Source: Cristatella mucedo (lineage: Eukaryota > Bryozoa > Phylactolaemata > Cristatellidae). Taken from it: 64,000 nt of DNA. Each line of letters begins with the position of its first letter. Positions within the stretch are counted from its first letter, which is position 1. This document shows positions 10,929-22,834 of the stretch, one piece after another. The DNA lies in NCBI GenBank assembly GCA_009760855.2, contig WPIO01000110.1:505501-569500 (forward strand), given 5' to 3'. The notes under the pieces were generated by a model. It was not told where the DNA came from and ran no database searches. It saw only the letters and a program-made list of their open reading frames with translations. The position numbers were made by a program, and so were the translations under genes.

Positions 10929-12049
10929 AACCGTATGATGGCAGAGTGTAGACCCCAGATGTTCGTTCAACTGCGATGTCTTTTAGGTTGTTCCTGGTTC
11001 CGCGTGTGTTTATTGGTCTATTTCCCCATGACGTCATATCATTTTTAGCCTGTGCTGGGCTATCTCAAGGCTAGGGAGCACTTGGTGCAGCCGAATACAA
11101 TATGGAAGCCTTTGCTGAGTAGCCTGTAAATAAAAGCAAGTGAAGCCAGTAATTCAGCGATCACACATTGGCTTTGCCAAGCTTGTCCGTAAGCATCTGC
11201 AGTTCGCCCACAGGTTTGCTGAGATTTGTGTGCTGGAAATGAAATTCATATGATTTCATGCTTATTTAAAGCCCATATATCCTTTTGGCTCCTACATTTA
11301 AATTGTTTAGCCAATTCGAATGTGAACTCGTTTGTAATTAATTTGGTGACACCTACTTGGCAATAAGCTGGCTGGACGCTTTGACAAAATGTTATGCAAA
11401 GATGGCACTTAGAAGGCTTTTAGCAATGGCAGGTCATGCCGATGAAGGTCTGCCGACAAACCTTTTATTGCCAGAGCACAGATCCTAGATATGTGCTTGT
11501 CAATGGTGTCCCTTAGCCTGTTCCTGTTTCCATGTTGAGTTTGTCGATCTATTTCCCCCTGAAGCCATACCAACAGAGCCAGAGATAGGAAAGTTCGAGA
11601 AGCGGCAGCACTTGCTCTACACAGCCTTGTGAAAACGGAATGGAAGCCTTTGCTTTATAGCAGTTAAACAAAAGCAAGTGAGGCCAGTGATGGTGCAATC
11701 AGATACATGCTTTGTCAAGTGAGTCTTTAAGCATCTGCAAGGCACCCACAAGTTTGCTGAGTTTCGTAAGCTAGTATTGCATTTCATAATATGTCATGTT
11801 TAATGCCCATTTAGTCTTTTGGCTCCTACATTTAATTTATTCAACCACTTAGAATAGGAACTCGTTTGTGAGCTATCTTGGTACTAGTTACTAGGCTTAA
11901 GCTGCCTAGATGCTTCCACAAAATGCTGGGCATTACTTTCACATAGAAGGATTTCAGGCAAAAGCACGTCGTGCCGATGAAGGTCTGGTGACTTTTCTAT
12001 GTGACCGGTTACCTCTGGGACACCCAAATAGCCTGGTGGAGCTTGCCGT
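10929..12049. repeat. Tandem duplication, unit about 530 bp
   Basis: Unit 1 (about 10929-11455) and unit 2 (about 11456-12000) share a series of blocks at a constant offset of 527-534: the acaaacc start, tctatttcccc, atggaagcctttgct, aaaagcaagtga, ttttggctcctacattta and tgccgatgaaggtctg. Identity is moderate. A partial third start (aaaccgtttattgcc) appears near 12518. No coding content was recognised. Confidence 0.75.
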
Positions 12050-12064
12050 GGCTTCCAGTTTCCT

Positions 12065-12420
12065 AGGTGGCAGGAAGCTTGGGGTTAATACCTGACCAGC
12101 ATCGAGCTGCCAGTGCAGTTTATTTATATGGGCCTTGCTGGGCTTTGAACAGTAGCTGCAGTGGACCTTTCTGTCTGATACGAACTCTTCTTCAGCTCGC
12201 TGACGGGAAAACAACATCCACCACCGTGATTCTCGCAGCTGACTGGTTCTTCCAGGTTGTGGCTAGTTTCCGGCTCTGAGGCTTGGGAAAGCATCCAATC
12301 ATGATCTTCGTGAGCACGAGTGAGCAATGATCTTCCTGATCAGTGAGGCAGATCATTACATCTCGGGCTGATCATCCATCCAGATGGCGAACATGATGCA
12401 GCCGAACCAATACTGCATCA
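12065..12420 (-). pseudogene. Module E cysteine-rich frame, reversed fragment
   Basis: On the minus strand the translation from about 12327 downward contains HEDHDWMLSQASEPETSHNL, followed by EEPVSCENHGGGCCF, matching HDRDPMLSEAAEPQTGRNL and EEPISCQSHGGGYCF of the full copies at 21777 and 58591. A frameshift follows, then CSKPSKAHINKLHWQ matches CSEPSEAFVGNLQRR. The homology is clear at protein level although the DNA is well diverged, so this is an older member lying outside the main mosaic and on the other strand. Its function is unknown. Confidence 0.7.
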
Positions 12421-12848
12421 ACTCCAGCAGCTGTTGTGCTGCTGTTCGTGAGTCGTCAGGGTATTGCAGCTAACTTGATGTGGCATGTCGTGATATCTCT
12501 CTACTTCCTCTGCCAACAAGAAACCGTTTATTGCCCGAGTCTCTCAACTCTGTTGCTGCATGTATTGATGACATTCCCCGTCAACAACGGCAAATGTTTT
12601 TAACCGAATGCTGATAAATAATTTACTAGTTATAGGATAATCAATTGAGATTTAGAAATTGAAAAGGCTAACGCTCAAATATGCTCAGCCAACATATCTT
12701 CTGTAGAATCTGAGCGAAACGTACGTCTCATATTCGAAAGTGACATTTTATTAGACGACCGAATCAGCTCTACAGTCAGTTCTGCCTACGTACCACTCCA
12801 AAACATTGCTAAAACTACGCTTTTTTAGGCAGTTATACCATATCTTTA
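12421..12848. repeat. Repeat upstream of module A; matches 37190-37390
   Basis: About 12670-12845 pairs with 37210-37385: shared blocks aatatcttctgt, gaatct near 12710, cagttctgcct against caagtctgcct, and ttagacaatcctacc against ttaggcagttatacc. The first part (12421-12550) resembles the start of the 530-bp tandem unit. Confidence 0.55.
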
Positions 12849-13315
<467 letters not shown>

Positions 13316-13325
<10 letters not shown>

Positions 13326-13890
13326 ATGTAAATTATCTCGGTCAGTGAATCCACAAAACCACAAAGACCGTGTTGGTGTAATGCAGGAGAGTTTGAAATA
13401 GCTCACTGACAGTCTAAGCGTCTTTCGCTACTCATTCGTTAGCCAACAGCCTTCATCTCACGCAAAATAGAGAAATTGTGAAGGATAGCAGAGACAGGAG
13501 AGCAGTTGAGGTAGTGAGTGACATGGAAGAACCAGTTCAGGACCGCTGAAAAGGATGAGCCATGGTCGGCAGCAGGAGAGTAGTTGTCGTTGTGTAAGAT
13601 GTGTGGAAGTGTGTTCCAGTGTAGGACCTGCAAAATAAAGCTTCTGTCACCAACGGTCTTTAAAAATACTATCTGATTTAACAGACTCTTTTTGTATAGC
13701 GACAGAAAAGTCTTTACGGCTATCGCTACCGCTTGCAGTGGCGATAAAGGATCGCCCACCGCACGATTCAAACCCATGACCTCAGGTCCGAGGTCGTGAA
13801 AAGCAACCGCCTTACCCAGTGAGCCATTAAGCGCAAGAATGGAACAGCTAATTTATTGTCCATACAGGACCTGAGGGGCACGAGAACGTG
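13316..13890 (-). mobile_element. LINE 3' fragment, same family as 8.6 kb
   Basis: Starts on the plus strand with the tail complement (gcaatgtaatgtaaat) and continues in reverse through the 3' untranslated region and the last part of the reverse transcriptase frame (LKTVGDRSF and HYLNCSP are readable). A SINE (13663-13830) sits inside it. Heavily 5' truncated. Confidence 0.82.
13663..13830 (-). repeat. SINE family 1 nested in a LINE
   Basis: Full-length, reversed. The B box complement cgattcaaacc lies at 13764-13774. The LINE reads continuously across the insertion when the SINE is removed (ggtcttt joined to taagcgcaag, matching the LINE at about 10470), with a short duplicated ttaa-like target. 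Confidence 0.85.
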
Positions 13891-13896
13891 GAAACT

Positions 13897-14640
13897 GGTA
13901 ATGTAAGGTAATGTATCTCCGTCTGTAACTCCACAAAGTCATAAAGACCTTGTGGTTGTTACGCAGGAGAGTTTTGTATAGCGCACTCACAGCCTAAGCG
14001 GCTTTCGGTAAACTGGTGCAGCAGTTCGGCTAAGTATGGAGGAGCCAAGCCTTGGCCGGCCATGTGTGTCAGCTTACGAACTTTTCTCTGTATCCGTTGC
14101 TGAACCGGCAGCCATCCTAGCTCGTTTAGCGAAGGAGACACATGGTCAAACCTCTGGGACTTAAAAACTAGCCTTGCACCCATATGCATCGCCATTCGTA
14201 GTGGCCTAGTTCCTTTTTTCGTAGCCCTGCCAAAAGGCAAGTATAATAATCAAGCCGAGACAGAACTAAGTGGCTAGTTAAACTTTTTGCAAGCCGCCGT
14301 GGAAGACAGCTCCTTATCTTAGTTAGGGATCGGACGTGACAGGCTAGCTGTAGAAGCAGTCCTCTAACTGAAGCTTTTAAAATTTAGGCAGCTGTCGAAA
14401 ACGACACCATATTTTTTAGCACGCGGCGATGGTCGCACACCATCACCTATTAGAAAAGCGAAGCCTTCCCAACTAGCCACAGTCTTGGGGTATGCTATGA
14501 GTAGCAGTTCAGTTCAGTTTTATCATCATTTAGTTTCAAGAAATTTTCTGAAATCCAGGATTGAATGTCGGCAAGGCAAGCATTCAGTTTAGCAGCTGCC
14601 GCAGCAAATTCCGAGGGTTCGAATGAGAAATATATGACGC
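13897..14640 (-). mobile_element. Second nested LINE copy with internal deletion
   Basis: A separate insertion with its own tail complement (ggtaatgtaaggtaatgta). The minus-strand frame reads GLAPPYLAELLHQF and then jumps directly to TESRLGCE, losing about 100 codons present in the copy at 10380-10710. It runs to 14640, where module A resumes (tcaatcagctgac). The equivalent place near 42975 has no LINE. Confidence 0.82.
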
Positions 14641-15690
14641 TATATGACGCTGTCAATCAGCTGACTTCTGCGTTTACTTTGACGTTGCATTGCACTCGAA
14701 GTGGTGGTACGCATTACGGAATATCGTGAAAATTATTAGCGAAATTGAAATCAGGACTGCTAGACAAGCGGTCTAACATTCTGACGGAAAAATTGGTACT
14801 TCTCCACGAAGTACCCGCACAGCCGCGTACACTTGCGCCGAGTAGAAATGGCTGTCAGAGCACTTTTCTGTCTCGCTCTAAGCGTTAAGCTAATCGCCAC
14901 TGACTGCAAAGTTGCGGCTAGCTTCAGCTAACAAGAGAAGGACTGGAACCCTGAAAACGCTTGAACGAGAACCCTGGGCTAGCATCCGGCTTAGTCTATT
15001 ACGCACAAACAGCGAGAAGCGTCTTTGCCCAAGCAAGCTTCAGTAGGCCTGCCGGCTGATCGCTGAATTGAAACCTTGACCTTGGCTGCGGAATTTGGCG
15101 TGATAGTCACTTATGCAATAGTCACCATAAGCCGAGGATTATGATCAGCCCAATGTATGATTGTCTATTAATGACATTATCGCTATAATCATGGCCTGGA
15201 CGTTATATAAGGCGCAGAACTGGGCCGAACTTTTGACTCACGGAGTATCTGCCTATCAGTAGGTGAGTAGTTGAGCTACGCGCGAGCTTTAGTAACTCTG
15301 TAAACGGGTCTTTTGGAAGTCACCTGTCATGTCAGCCGTAATATACGGGCCTTGTTTTTGCTTTTTCTAGTAGGTCTTAGCGTTAGGGCTCGGTGAGAAA
15401 TTTGCTTGTCATTTACATGAGCACAGTAAAAGTCTCTTAATGAATTGCCCTGTAGTTCGCTGCATGGTCTGAACCTCAAGTTGCCACCCATCTATAAAAA
15501 TTGTCGTTACTGGTGATAAATCTGCGATTGAGGGTCAAACTAGAGTAATCTTCTGTTCGCCCAGGCAGGTTACCTGAGATATACTGACTGCCATTGCTGT
15601 AAGACCATCTTTCCGTTACCCTTATGAGATGTTTAGCTTTAAAAGAAACGCTTGAGTTTAAAAGGCCACAACTACGAACAAAAAAAAGAG
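14641..15690 (+). repeat. Module A, copy 1, right part
   Basis: Colinear with about 47797-48830: shared blocks include gcattgcactcgaagtg, ctagcatccggcttagtct, ggcctgccggctgatc, taagccgaggattatga, ttggaagtcac and gattgagggtcaaac. A diverged third copy is 24160-24500. No gene is recognised. Confidence 0.75.
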
Positions 15691-16235
15691 TTACTGCCAG
15701 ACGAGCAAGAGACCTTCATCGATCAAGTAATTCTCCTTTCAGCTGAGTAAGTATGCCGATAATGGCCCTCCTTTGAGGGGAATAGGACTGTCAAATGATC
15801 TCAGGGGCTTGTCTAACTAAGTCTAGATTCTTGTAATTCATTGTATTAAGGACTTCTTCCTTGTGCCCCAAACCGTCTACAACCTGTGCACAGTCCATTG
15901 CCCGACCGGTCTTTAGTCGACTGGGTAAATGTCACATCTCAATGCTTCCGTGTGAGTTTAACTGAATTCCTATCAAGCGTCGAATCAATTTCAAGATTAA
16001 CTCCGTAGCATGCAGGCCGCTTCACATGCTTGCACCAGTTTACCTATCTAACTTCCCTGTTCTTCCAGTTCAACTCCTGCTACTCAGCGTTGAGTGATCT
16101 GGCTCTTCTTTGCATTGCATTTGCATTTGGCGATTATCTAGCCCTCATCTCGTCGAAGTTTCTCGAGTGCTTTCTTGTGTACCCGTATATCATTTACGAC
16201 AAACGAATATCCTGATGTGTTAAAAACTGGTATCT
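15691..16235 (+). repeat. Module B, copy 1
   Basis: Colinear with 51091-51640 (shared blocks: gagtaagtatgcc, caacctgtgcacag, gagtttaactgaattccta, and tgttaaaaactgg at the right edge). The frame at 16030-16215 is not conserved in the other copy. Confidence 0.75.
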
Positions 16236-18340
16236 GTGATTTCGATATTCTTAAGAGAACTTAACCTCTACCTAGGCACTTCATTTGAGCTGGGGGGGAG
16301 CTCATGCCACGACCCGGTCGAGGTGGGTTTCATGTTTTAGAGGTCGTGATCTCTGCGACAAGCAAACATTTTCTAATATGACACGTCACTTCGAGCGCTC
16401 CCTTTGATACCCTTTCGTTTTGCAGGGTCATTTTAACGAGGCTTAGTGTTCAGCTTATTTGAGTCCTCTCAAAGAGGCTGCTCGCCAAAATTTATCTGCT
16501 TCAAGATTTGGGTGGGTGTGTAGAGGGGACTAAAGTCTTTCCAGCGGGCTCTCCTTGGTTGGTTCTCCTTGGTTTAGCCTTCAGAGTACATCGCTTAAGC
16601 CAGATTTACATGGTCAGTCTGGCACTCTGCCTCCTGTCCTACTTCTGTCTTCCTTTTTCTACTGAGTCTAGGCTGTCGGCTTTCTGAAAATGCTTACTTC
16701 CAACCCAATTGGCCATGTGTTTTTCTTGGGAAATTGCATTCATAGAGGCAGGAAATGGCCCTTCTCGTTGAATTTCCTGGCGAATTTTAAGCGTCTGCGA
16801 CTGCTTTTGTAGCCAGCTACCTCACTGTCAGATTCGTGTGCGACTAGCTTGTAGATTCCCATTAACAGCAACTCCTGCAGAAAGCGTCGATGATTTTGCA
16901 ACCCACTGAATTCCCCCTGACTCTTGGCTTTTCAAAGCTATCAAGAAGGCGTGCCCTTGACAGTGCCTGGAGTCGGTCGTTTGCATAGTTGTGATTGAAA
17001 CGTGGCCAAGTAGTAGAACTGCATTTGACTGCTGATTCTTAGTTTAGTTTTTCCATGTCTACAACAGCCTGCCGTATTGGCACCGTTTTGGCTCCGCCGA
17101 ACACTCAAGTAGGTAGGAAGCAGGCAAGAAGCATGACACGCAGGGTACACCTGGCTGCCTAAAACACCTGCTGCCTAAACCCACGCCTCCGCCCCAACCC
17201 CGTGTAAGACGGGTATTCCAGAGGCTACGGCAAACTAGGTAAGGTGGTTGCTTTCACGACCGAGGTCGTGGGTTCGATTCCTGCAGTAGGCGATTCTTTA
17301 TCGCAGCTGCAAGCGGTGGTGATAGCCGTAAAGTTTCTTCTGTCGCTACACAAAAAGAGGCTGTTTAATCAGCTAGGATTTTTTTACTTACCTGGAGGAA
17401 CCTCGGGAACACCTGCTAGTGAATGGCATCCTCATTGAGGGGTATACAGAGAAGTACTTAGTTTTCAGAAACGAATGCAACATTTAGGACTAATACCAAG
17501 GTGCTACCAGCCAGTAAAATCGTCAGAGCGTTTCGGAAAGAAGGGTAAGGGTTTGCCACAAATGTAAACCGCAGCTGGCCTCGTTCTGGATTTGTGCTAA
17601 TCTGGCAAAAGCACGTGAGGGTAAGAATCGCTAGGCAGGCCAAGTGGAGTAACTCGCTCTTTCGTTACGGAACTGAGCAAGGCAATGCATTATGGCTCCA
17701 AATTTTGGTCAATGGCTCCCGGCACTTTTCAGATACTGACGGCTGCTTCACATTGCAATTCTTTCTAACGGCCTGATCCAGAGCCCACCTTCTCCCGGTA
17801 GGTGCAGCACGTGGCCGCCGCAGCCTTGCCTATTTGCCGGCCAAAAGCCCGAGCTCGATCGATCGAGGCTGCGGCTTTCCTGTCGTGTTTTTCGTGTGAT
17901 TTGGAGCTGCATTGTTGCCGCATTGTTCGCGCCTCGAGCAGCCACCGACGAAGAAGCCATGCCTTTTTGAACTATAGGGCGAGCGTTTTAAGTGTTTGGG
18001 TTTCGTAACCTCCCGCTGAGGCCGAACGGTGCTTGAGCCTGTGTCTATTAATGGGCACCATTACTGCCAGCCTCACCTAGCAAGATTTTATCAATGAGGC
18101 CTGTCCGTTTCTCCGCGAAATGCATCGGTCTTGAGATTGCCAGAGTGACCTATCTGGCCGCCAGCCGACCACCGTGCTCCTCTGAGTCGGACTACGAGAG
18201 GAAATGTAGCACCGAAACCATCTCGTCTTTTTGCTCCCCTCTTTTCTCACTCCCAGCCATACTACAGGTTACTCCATCCCTAAGATGGCATCGACTGCAA
18301 GCCCGTCCGTGAAACGAAGAGAATCCTTTCAGAAACGTCA
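16236..18340 (+). repeat. Module C, copy 1
   Basis: Colinear with 52263-54376, and in part with 38100-39480 and 60701-61760. Shared blocks: attcttaagagaacttaa, cacgacccggtcga, ccagatttacatggtca, tggccaagtagtag, ctggcctcgttctgg, gatttggagctgcatt and ggcatcgactgcaagcc. The left edge is a remnant of the LINE/SINE tail described at 51667. A family 1 SINE (17229) lies inside this copy only. Confidence 0.75.
17229..17376 (+). repeat. SINE family 1
   Basis: B box ggttcgattcc at 17271-17281. Six bases of the central paired arm are deleted compared with the copy at 30711. The body and the 3' end (aagaggctgtttaatcagct) are complete. Confidence 0.85.
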
Positions 18341-18498
18341 TGCCACACTAAATAGGGAAGTTGATTTTCACAACCTCGGCCCAAGGTCGTGGATTCGAAT
18401 CCCCCAGTAGCAATCCTTTATTGTAGCTTCAAGCGGTGGTGATAGCCGTACAGGCTCTTCTGTCGCTATATAAAAGAGTCTGTTGAATCAACTAGTAT
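18341..18498 (+). repeat. SINE family 1 at the C/D module junction
   Basis: B-box-like gattcgaatcc near 18392. The copy at 54377 occupies the same junction in the other unit and shares its variants (caggctcttctgtcgctata, taaaaga, ttgaatca), so both descend from one insertion made before the unit was duplicated. Confidence 0.82.
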
Positions 18499-19050
18499 TA
18501 CGATAACTTACACACAAAAAAGGGTATTTTGGTGTTAAATTATTGCAATCAGTATATTGAATATGAGTAACCTGTCCGTATCCAGTGCATAAGTTAATTT
18601 ACTTTACTGCACCTCTACTTTTTGTTCTGTGCGTTTTTAAAGACTACAAGACATGATTTCAAGCCCGTGTGAAGTATTTGTATGCAATGAAACGCTAATT
18701 GTGACTCACGGTTACGACATTTGTATATCGGCCTAGGGGAGTAAAATCTGAATCAAGGTACTTTCCGTTTTTGGCACGGGAAAGGCTACATGTTGTTAGT
18801 GATGACATAGATAACGTCGGCAGGCATATACACACAAATTTCAATTTTAACGAATCAGAAATATGCAGGGGAAATCTTTTCAGCTTCGCGTTAAATTTCC
18901 TTGAGTAGTTAGATCTTATGACAGCCATGAGTGATTTCCAGCTATATGGAGCGTGCGAACTGGTGCCAGGGTCTCCAAACGTTAAAGGTTCGTTCTAGTC
19001 ACTGCTTAGGCAGTAGATCTGTAAGGGGAGAGAGAGAGAGAGAGTGAGAG

Positions 19051-19099
<49 letters not shown>

Positions 19100-20960
19100 G
19101 AGAGAGAGAGAGACTGGTGCGTCGTTGGGGCGGCTAACTATAGTTGGAAAGCTGTGGGGTTGTATTAACTGTAAGCGCCCTCTGAGAGTGCTGAGGTACT
19201 GAAATTCAGTCGGATTTCTTGGGCAAATGCCTCTGACGGCTTAGTTATATAGTTGACAAAATAATTAATAATTTAATGAACCTATTTCATGGGCATGCAA
19301 CAATCCCCGGGGACTTTGTCTTACTTACCAAAGAAAGTTACCAGGCATGTTTCAATCACAAGGGCAATCAAGGAACTAAGTAGCAGAGAGGCAGCGACTA
19401 AAGCTGGTTAAAAAGTATTTGCCTTGGTTAGCAGATCGAACAATAGTGCTGCCGCTTAAGAATTTTCAGAATGATTTTATTAGTATAGGACCTTTACAGC
19501 AAACCTTTATGCCGCCTGTAGTCTTTATAAAAAAAAGAATGGAACTGCTCATTCACCGTCTATAGCAAATCTGAGGGAGCCGGATGCTTAAAGCAGCTAC
19601 AGTAGCTCAGGTAGCTAGCTATGAAAGAGCAGAACCAATGCGTACCTTATGAGACCTAGTAAGAATTTTACCCTAAACCTGTTGATGAACCACCAGTCAT
19701 CGCAGCTACTTTAGCATAGCAGATGCGTGGCTCAACCTCTGTGAATTGTGCATCTAATTTGAAGCCATATTCTTCACCAGCTGCCGAATCCGACTAGACG
19801 TTTTTGCTAGCCCCAGAAAAACCATCTAGACAGTGTCAGATAGCTAGTTGTGGTGTGGTGGACGTTGCTTAGAGTCAGACAAGGCTCTATCCCGATGGTT
19901 TTCTGAAGGTGATATTAGTAGAGAACCTAAACGAGTCATCTTTGTTCAGGAAGGTCAATATTTTGCAATTTTACATAGCTGTAAGTACGCAGACTTGACT
20001 TTCGATTTAATTTTGTCAGGTTAAAAAATTTACTTTTGAACGAAACACCCAATTGGGTTTGAGTTGCTACAGAATATATCCCGGCCGAACAAGTTTCGAG
20101 AGTAATTCTTCACATTTGCTGTGGAAGATTTTTGCATAGTCAGTAGTAGAGTTATATCTTTGTTCAATTAGAGGTAGTTTCCAGCCGTCAAATTGCGAAT
20201 CTCAGCAGGAAGCTGTGCAAGAGAGAGTTTGATCAATCTGTTGAGAAAGTTTGACTTACTGCAAGCAGTAACCGTTCAAAGCTTAGTCATTTGCACAAGT
20301 AGGAACTACTCGATTGTCTGTTGTCGACAATTACATCGGCAAGAGCATCCCTGGTGACAATGAGGGATGATATTGGCATCTCAATCTGTAGAGAATCAGC
20401 ACTCTATGCAGTGACGAGATTTTCTGTATCCCTTGACGGCTAAAATATTAATAATACATGTACACTTAACGCAATTCCTTTGGAACTAATCATATGCCAA
20501 AACAGTGTAGCTGGCTGCACCTCTCCGGTCAGGCCTCGGTTCGAAATAAAGTCATGAGAGAAGGTGATCTCGAATCATAGGCTGTACATGTCGCAGCGAT
20601 GAAGTCATTAACGATCGGATTTGTGATATGTTCGGTGTCATTCCATACTAAAATAAACAAGTAGAAAGGCTCTAGTGCCAGCATGCCACAGCTTGGCTTA
20701 AAACGCTGACTCGCGTTCATGCTTTGATACATGTTCGGGCATGCATCGAAAGTTCCATGGAACATAATAAAGTGCACTAGGACTAAAGGGCTGCTAAACT
20801 TGGCCGAAAGCGAGTACTAGAAGAGAAGCGTACCAGACTTTCGGTGCTTAAGACGTTGAAGCTTTGAGGAGTTGTACCTGTGCATATCCTCAAATCCAGC
20901 AGCACTTTTGACGTGCACTCAATTGCATTCAATTCTCAAAATCCGTGCCTGATAAATTAT
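18499..20960 (+). repeat. Module D, copy 1
   Basis: Colinear with 54535-57600 and partly with 43580-44430 and 39950-40450. Shared blocks: gactcacggttacgacattt, ggcacgggaa, ttccttgagtagttagatct, the GA microsatellite, tgcctctgacggct, agtgtagctggctgcacct and gcttggcttaaaacgctgac. A part (18690-19010) resembles the reverse of LINE 3' ends. No coding frame is shared among the copies. Confidence 0.7.
19027..19112. repeat. (GA)n microsatellite in module D
   Basis: Nearly pure GA run. The same position in the copies at 44092 and 55072 also has GA runs of different length. Confidence 0.95.
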
Positions 20961-21649
20961 GCAATGTAAACATGGACATTCTTAGCAAATGATATGCAAG
21001 AGTACCCATTTCTGCATTATTTAAGCCAAAGAAAAGGTAACCATTTGACTAATAACGTGGGAGATGGCTGCTTGCCGTTGCTTGGTATTAAGAGCAACGC
21101 ATTGACCTTTATAAACTCAGCAAGATATTGTGGAGCAAACTCCTGTTGGACATTTTAGATCAACTAAAGAGCCGAGACGACTATTCTGTTTTGGAGTGGT
21201 TTTGAAATCGCTTCTTTTTGCAACCATTCTCCGCTTGATGTCGGCAAGGATGGAAACGTAATAGTTTGACCTCGTAATCAAGGTTCTCGCCCTTAACGAC
21301 CAAGGTCAGGGAAAATGGATTTGGAGCCCGATGTCACATGACTTGGAGCCCAGTGGCGCCGGCGGAGCAGCTGAATACTGACAGGGTTGTCTTGGAGCAC
21401 TACAGAAAATTAATTGCATTCGTAAATATACAGAGTTTCACTGCTGAAACTGCATGGAAGAATAGTGACTACGGTTCATTGCAGTAGCGACGGCTGACAA
21501 ACGCTCGTCCGTCCCTAGAGGCTAAGCACTTTCTCTGCCGTATTTTGCAAAGTACTTCGTACCCATACATTTTCGAGAGAAGCAATATCTTCCTGTTCTG
21601 AAAACGGATGACATTTTTTCGCTTGGATTCGTCGCTCTCCAGCACTGTT
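20961..21649. repeat. Junction between modules D and E, copy 1
   Basis: Partly matches 57600-58400 (a tccattg(a/c)agtggcgac-like block near 21475 and 58190; cgctctccagcactg against cgctcttccgcactt). No gene recognised. Confidence 0.5.
21262..21420 (+). repeat. Possible decayed SINE family 2
   Basis: ggttctcgcccttaacgaccaaggtcagg resembles the A-box region of the SINE at 57964 and lies at the equivalent point just before module E. The B box and tail are not clear. Confidence 0.35.
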
Positions 21650-22834
21650 GCTTACTTGCTTTTATTTAAGGTTGACATTCAGAGGTAACTCCTTGCATGC
21701 ATTGGCTGCATTCGTGCTGCATTGCTGCTGCCTGTGCTGCTGGGCCTCGAGCTCGCCTAGCACTCGATCTGTAGATATGACTTCGAGGCGACTTATACCA
21801 AACAAAAACGCAAGCCGAACGACGAAACAAGCAAGCGGACCTGAAATTCTGCCAGCGAGCGGGCGGAGCACTGATATCCTTCGGGTCGACAGCGGCCGGA
21901 TGAGAAACGAAGCACTGCTGCAAGTTCGTCCGAGCCAGCCGGCTATAGCACAGGCTGGGCAGCCGGCACCGGCTGCCGAAGAACCGATACCTCGTATAGA
22001 GCTGATGGAGAGTCCGTACGGCTGCTCCCTGTTCGGCATCGGGTTCATCATTCGGCCTGATCCTCTCAAAGTTCTACTTCATGATCGCGATCCGATGCTG
22101 TCTGAAGCTGCCGAGCCACAAACTGGCCGAAACCTTGAGGAGCCAATCAGCTGCCAGTCCCATGGTGGAGGATATTGTTTCTGCATCGGTGCACCGGGCT
22201 ACTGTGCCTGCACTGATAGTGAGATCCATTGTCAGTGCTGCTCGGAGCCAAGCGAGGCTTTCGTTGGTAATCTGCAGCGGCGGTTCAAGTATCCTCAGGT
22301 ATTAGTCCAAAGCTTCGAGCCAGCTATGTATCCGGGCCGATAGGAGCGCTTTACCGGGCAGAGCTGTTCAGTGTTCCTAGATTTTCAGAGAGCTAGCTGC
22401 ACTGTGCCTGCCCCATCGCTCGGTCATGGATACGCCGGAAGTCGATCGCTGGTGCACATGATTCGATTTTAACGTTTGCAGTGATTGACCTGAGTCATCT
22501 ACGGCGGCGTTACCAGCGTTCAAGAAAGCGCTTGGCTTCTACCGGTACAAGTAGAGCGGATACTGATACAGCAAACTGAGCAGGTCACCTCGATCGCTTG
22601 AAGCATCTCGTCACATGCCTCCTCATCAGCGTCTATTAAATGTTCGCCGAATTTCGCATGTGTAAGATTTCGTCAGCAAATATAAACGCATGCAGTAAGT
22701 TGACAATACGTTCTAGTCAATTCCGGCGGGCTGCTACAGCCACGGTTTGGCAGCTTAGTGTGAGCTACGCTCAATCAGCCGGGACAGTTGTATGATGGTT
22801 CAGTAACTTCAATCACTTTAGAGAGGCATAAAGA
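21650..22834 (+). repeat. Module E, copy 2 (well preserved)
   Basis: Nearly colinear and very similar (about 95 percent or more by eye over long stretches) to 58490-59640, far closer than the flanking modules are to each other. Similarity continues past the open frame into non-coding sequence as far as ggcataaaga, where an 836-bp insertion begins. Confidence 0.85.
21777..22343 (+). CDS. Unrecognised cysteine-rich protein of module E
   Basis: An open frame of 188 codons from ATG 21777. That ATG was chosen over the upstream one at 21648 because an ATG in the same (g)tagatATG or gtaggtATG context exists in four module E copies (21777, 26009, 44662, 58591). The N-terminal half is basic and Ala/Pro rich. 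The C-terminal half holds YGCSLFGIG and HDRDPMLSEAAEPQTGR, then a cysteine cluster from SCQSHGGGYCFC to CQCCSEP with nine cysteines in about 35 residues. There is no signal peptide or membrane segment at this start. I do not recognise a family. The copy at 58591 is also 188 codons, yet non-synonymous differences are common and flanking DNA is just as conserved, so coding is possible but unproven. It could also be an exon or a chance frame. Confidence 0.4.
   Translation: MTSRRLIPNKNASRTTKQASGPEILPASGRSTDILRVDSGRMRNEALLQVRPSQPAIAQAGQPAPAAEEPIPRIELMESPYGCSLFGIGFIIRPDPLKVLLHDRDPMLSEAAEPQTGRNLEEPISCQSHGGGYCFCIGAPGYCACTDSEIHCQCCSEPSEAFVGNLQRRFKYPQVLVQSFEPAMYPGR

Noticed and set aside
21666-22069. 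Minus-strand frames of 85-135 codons opposite the module E protein
   Set aside because: They mirror the plus-strand frame; the cysteine pattern and the shared ATG are on the plus strand.
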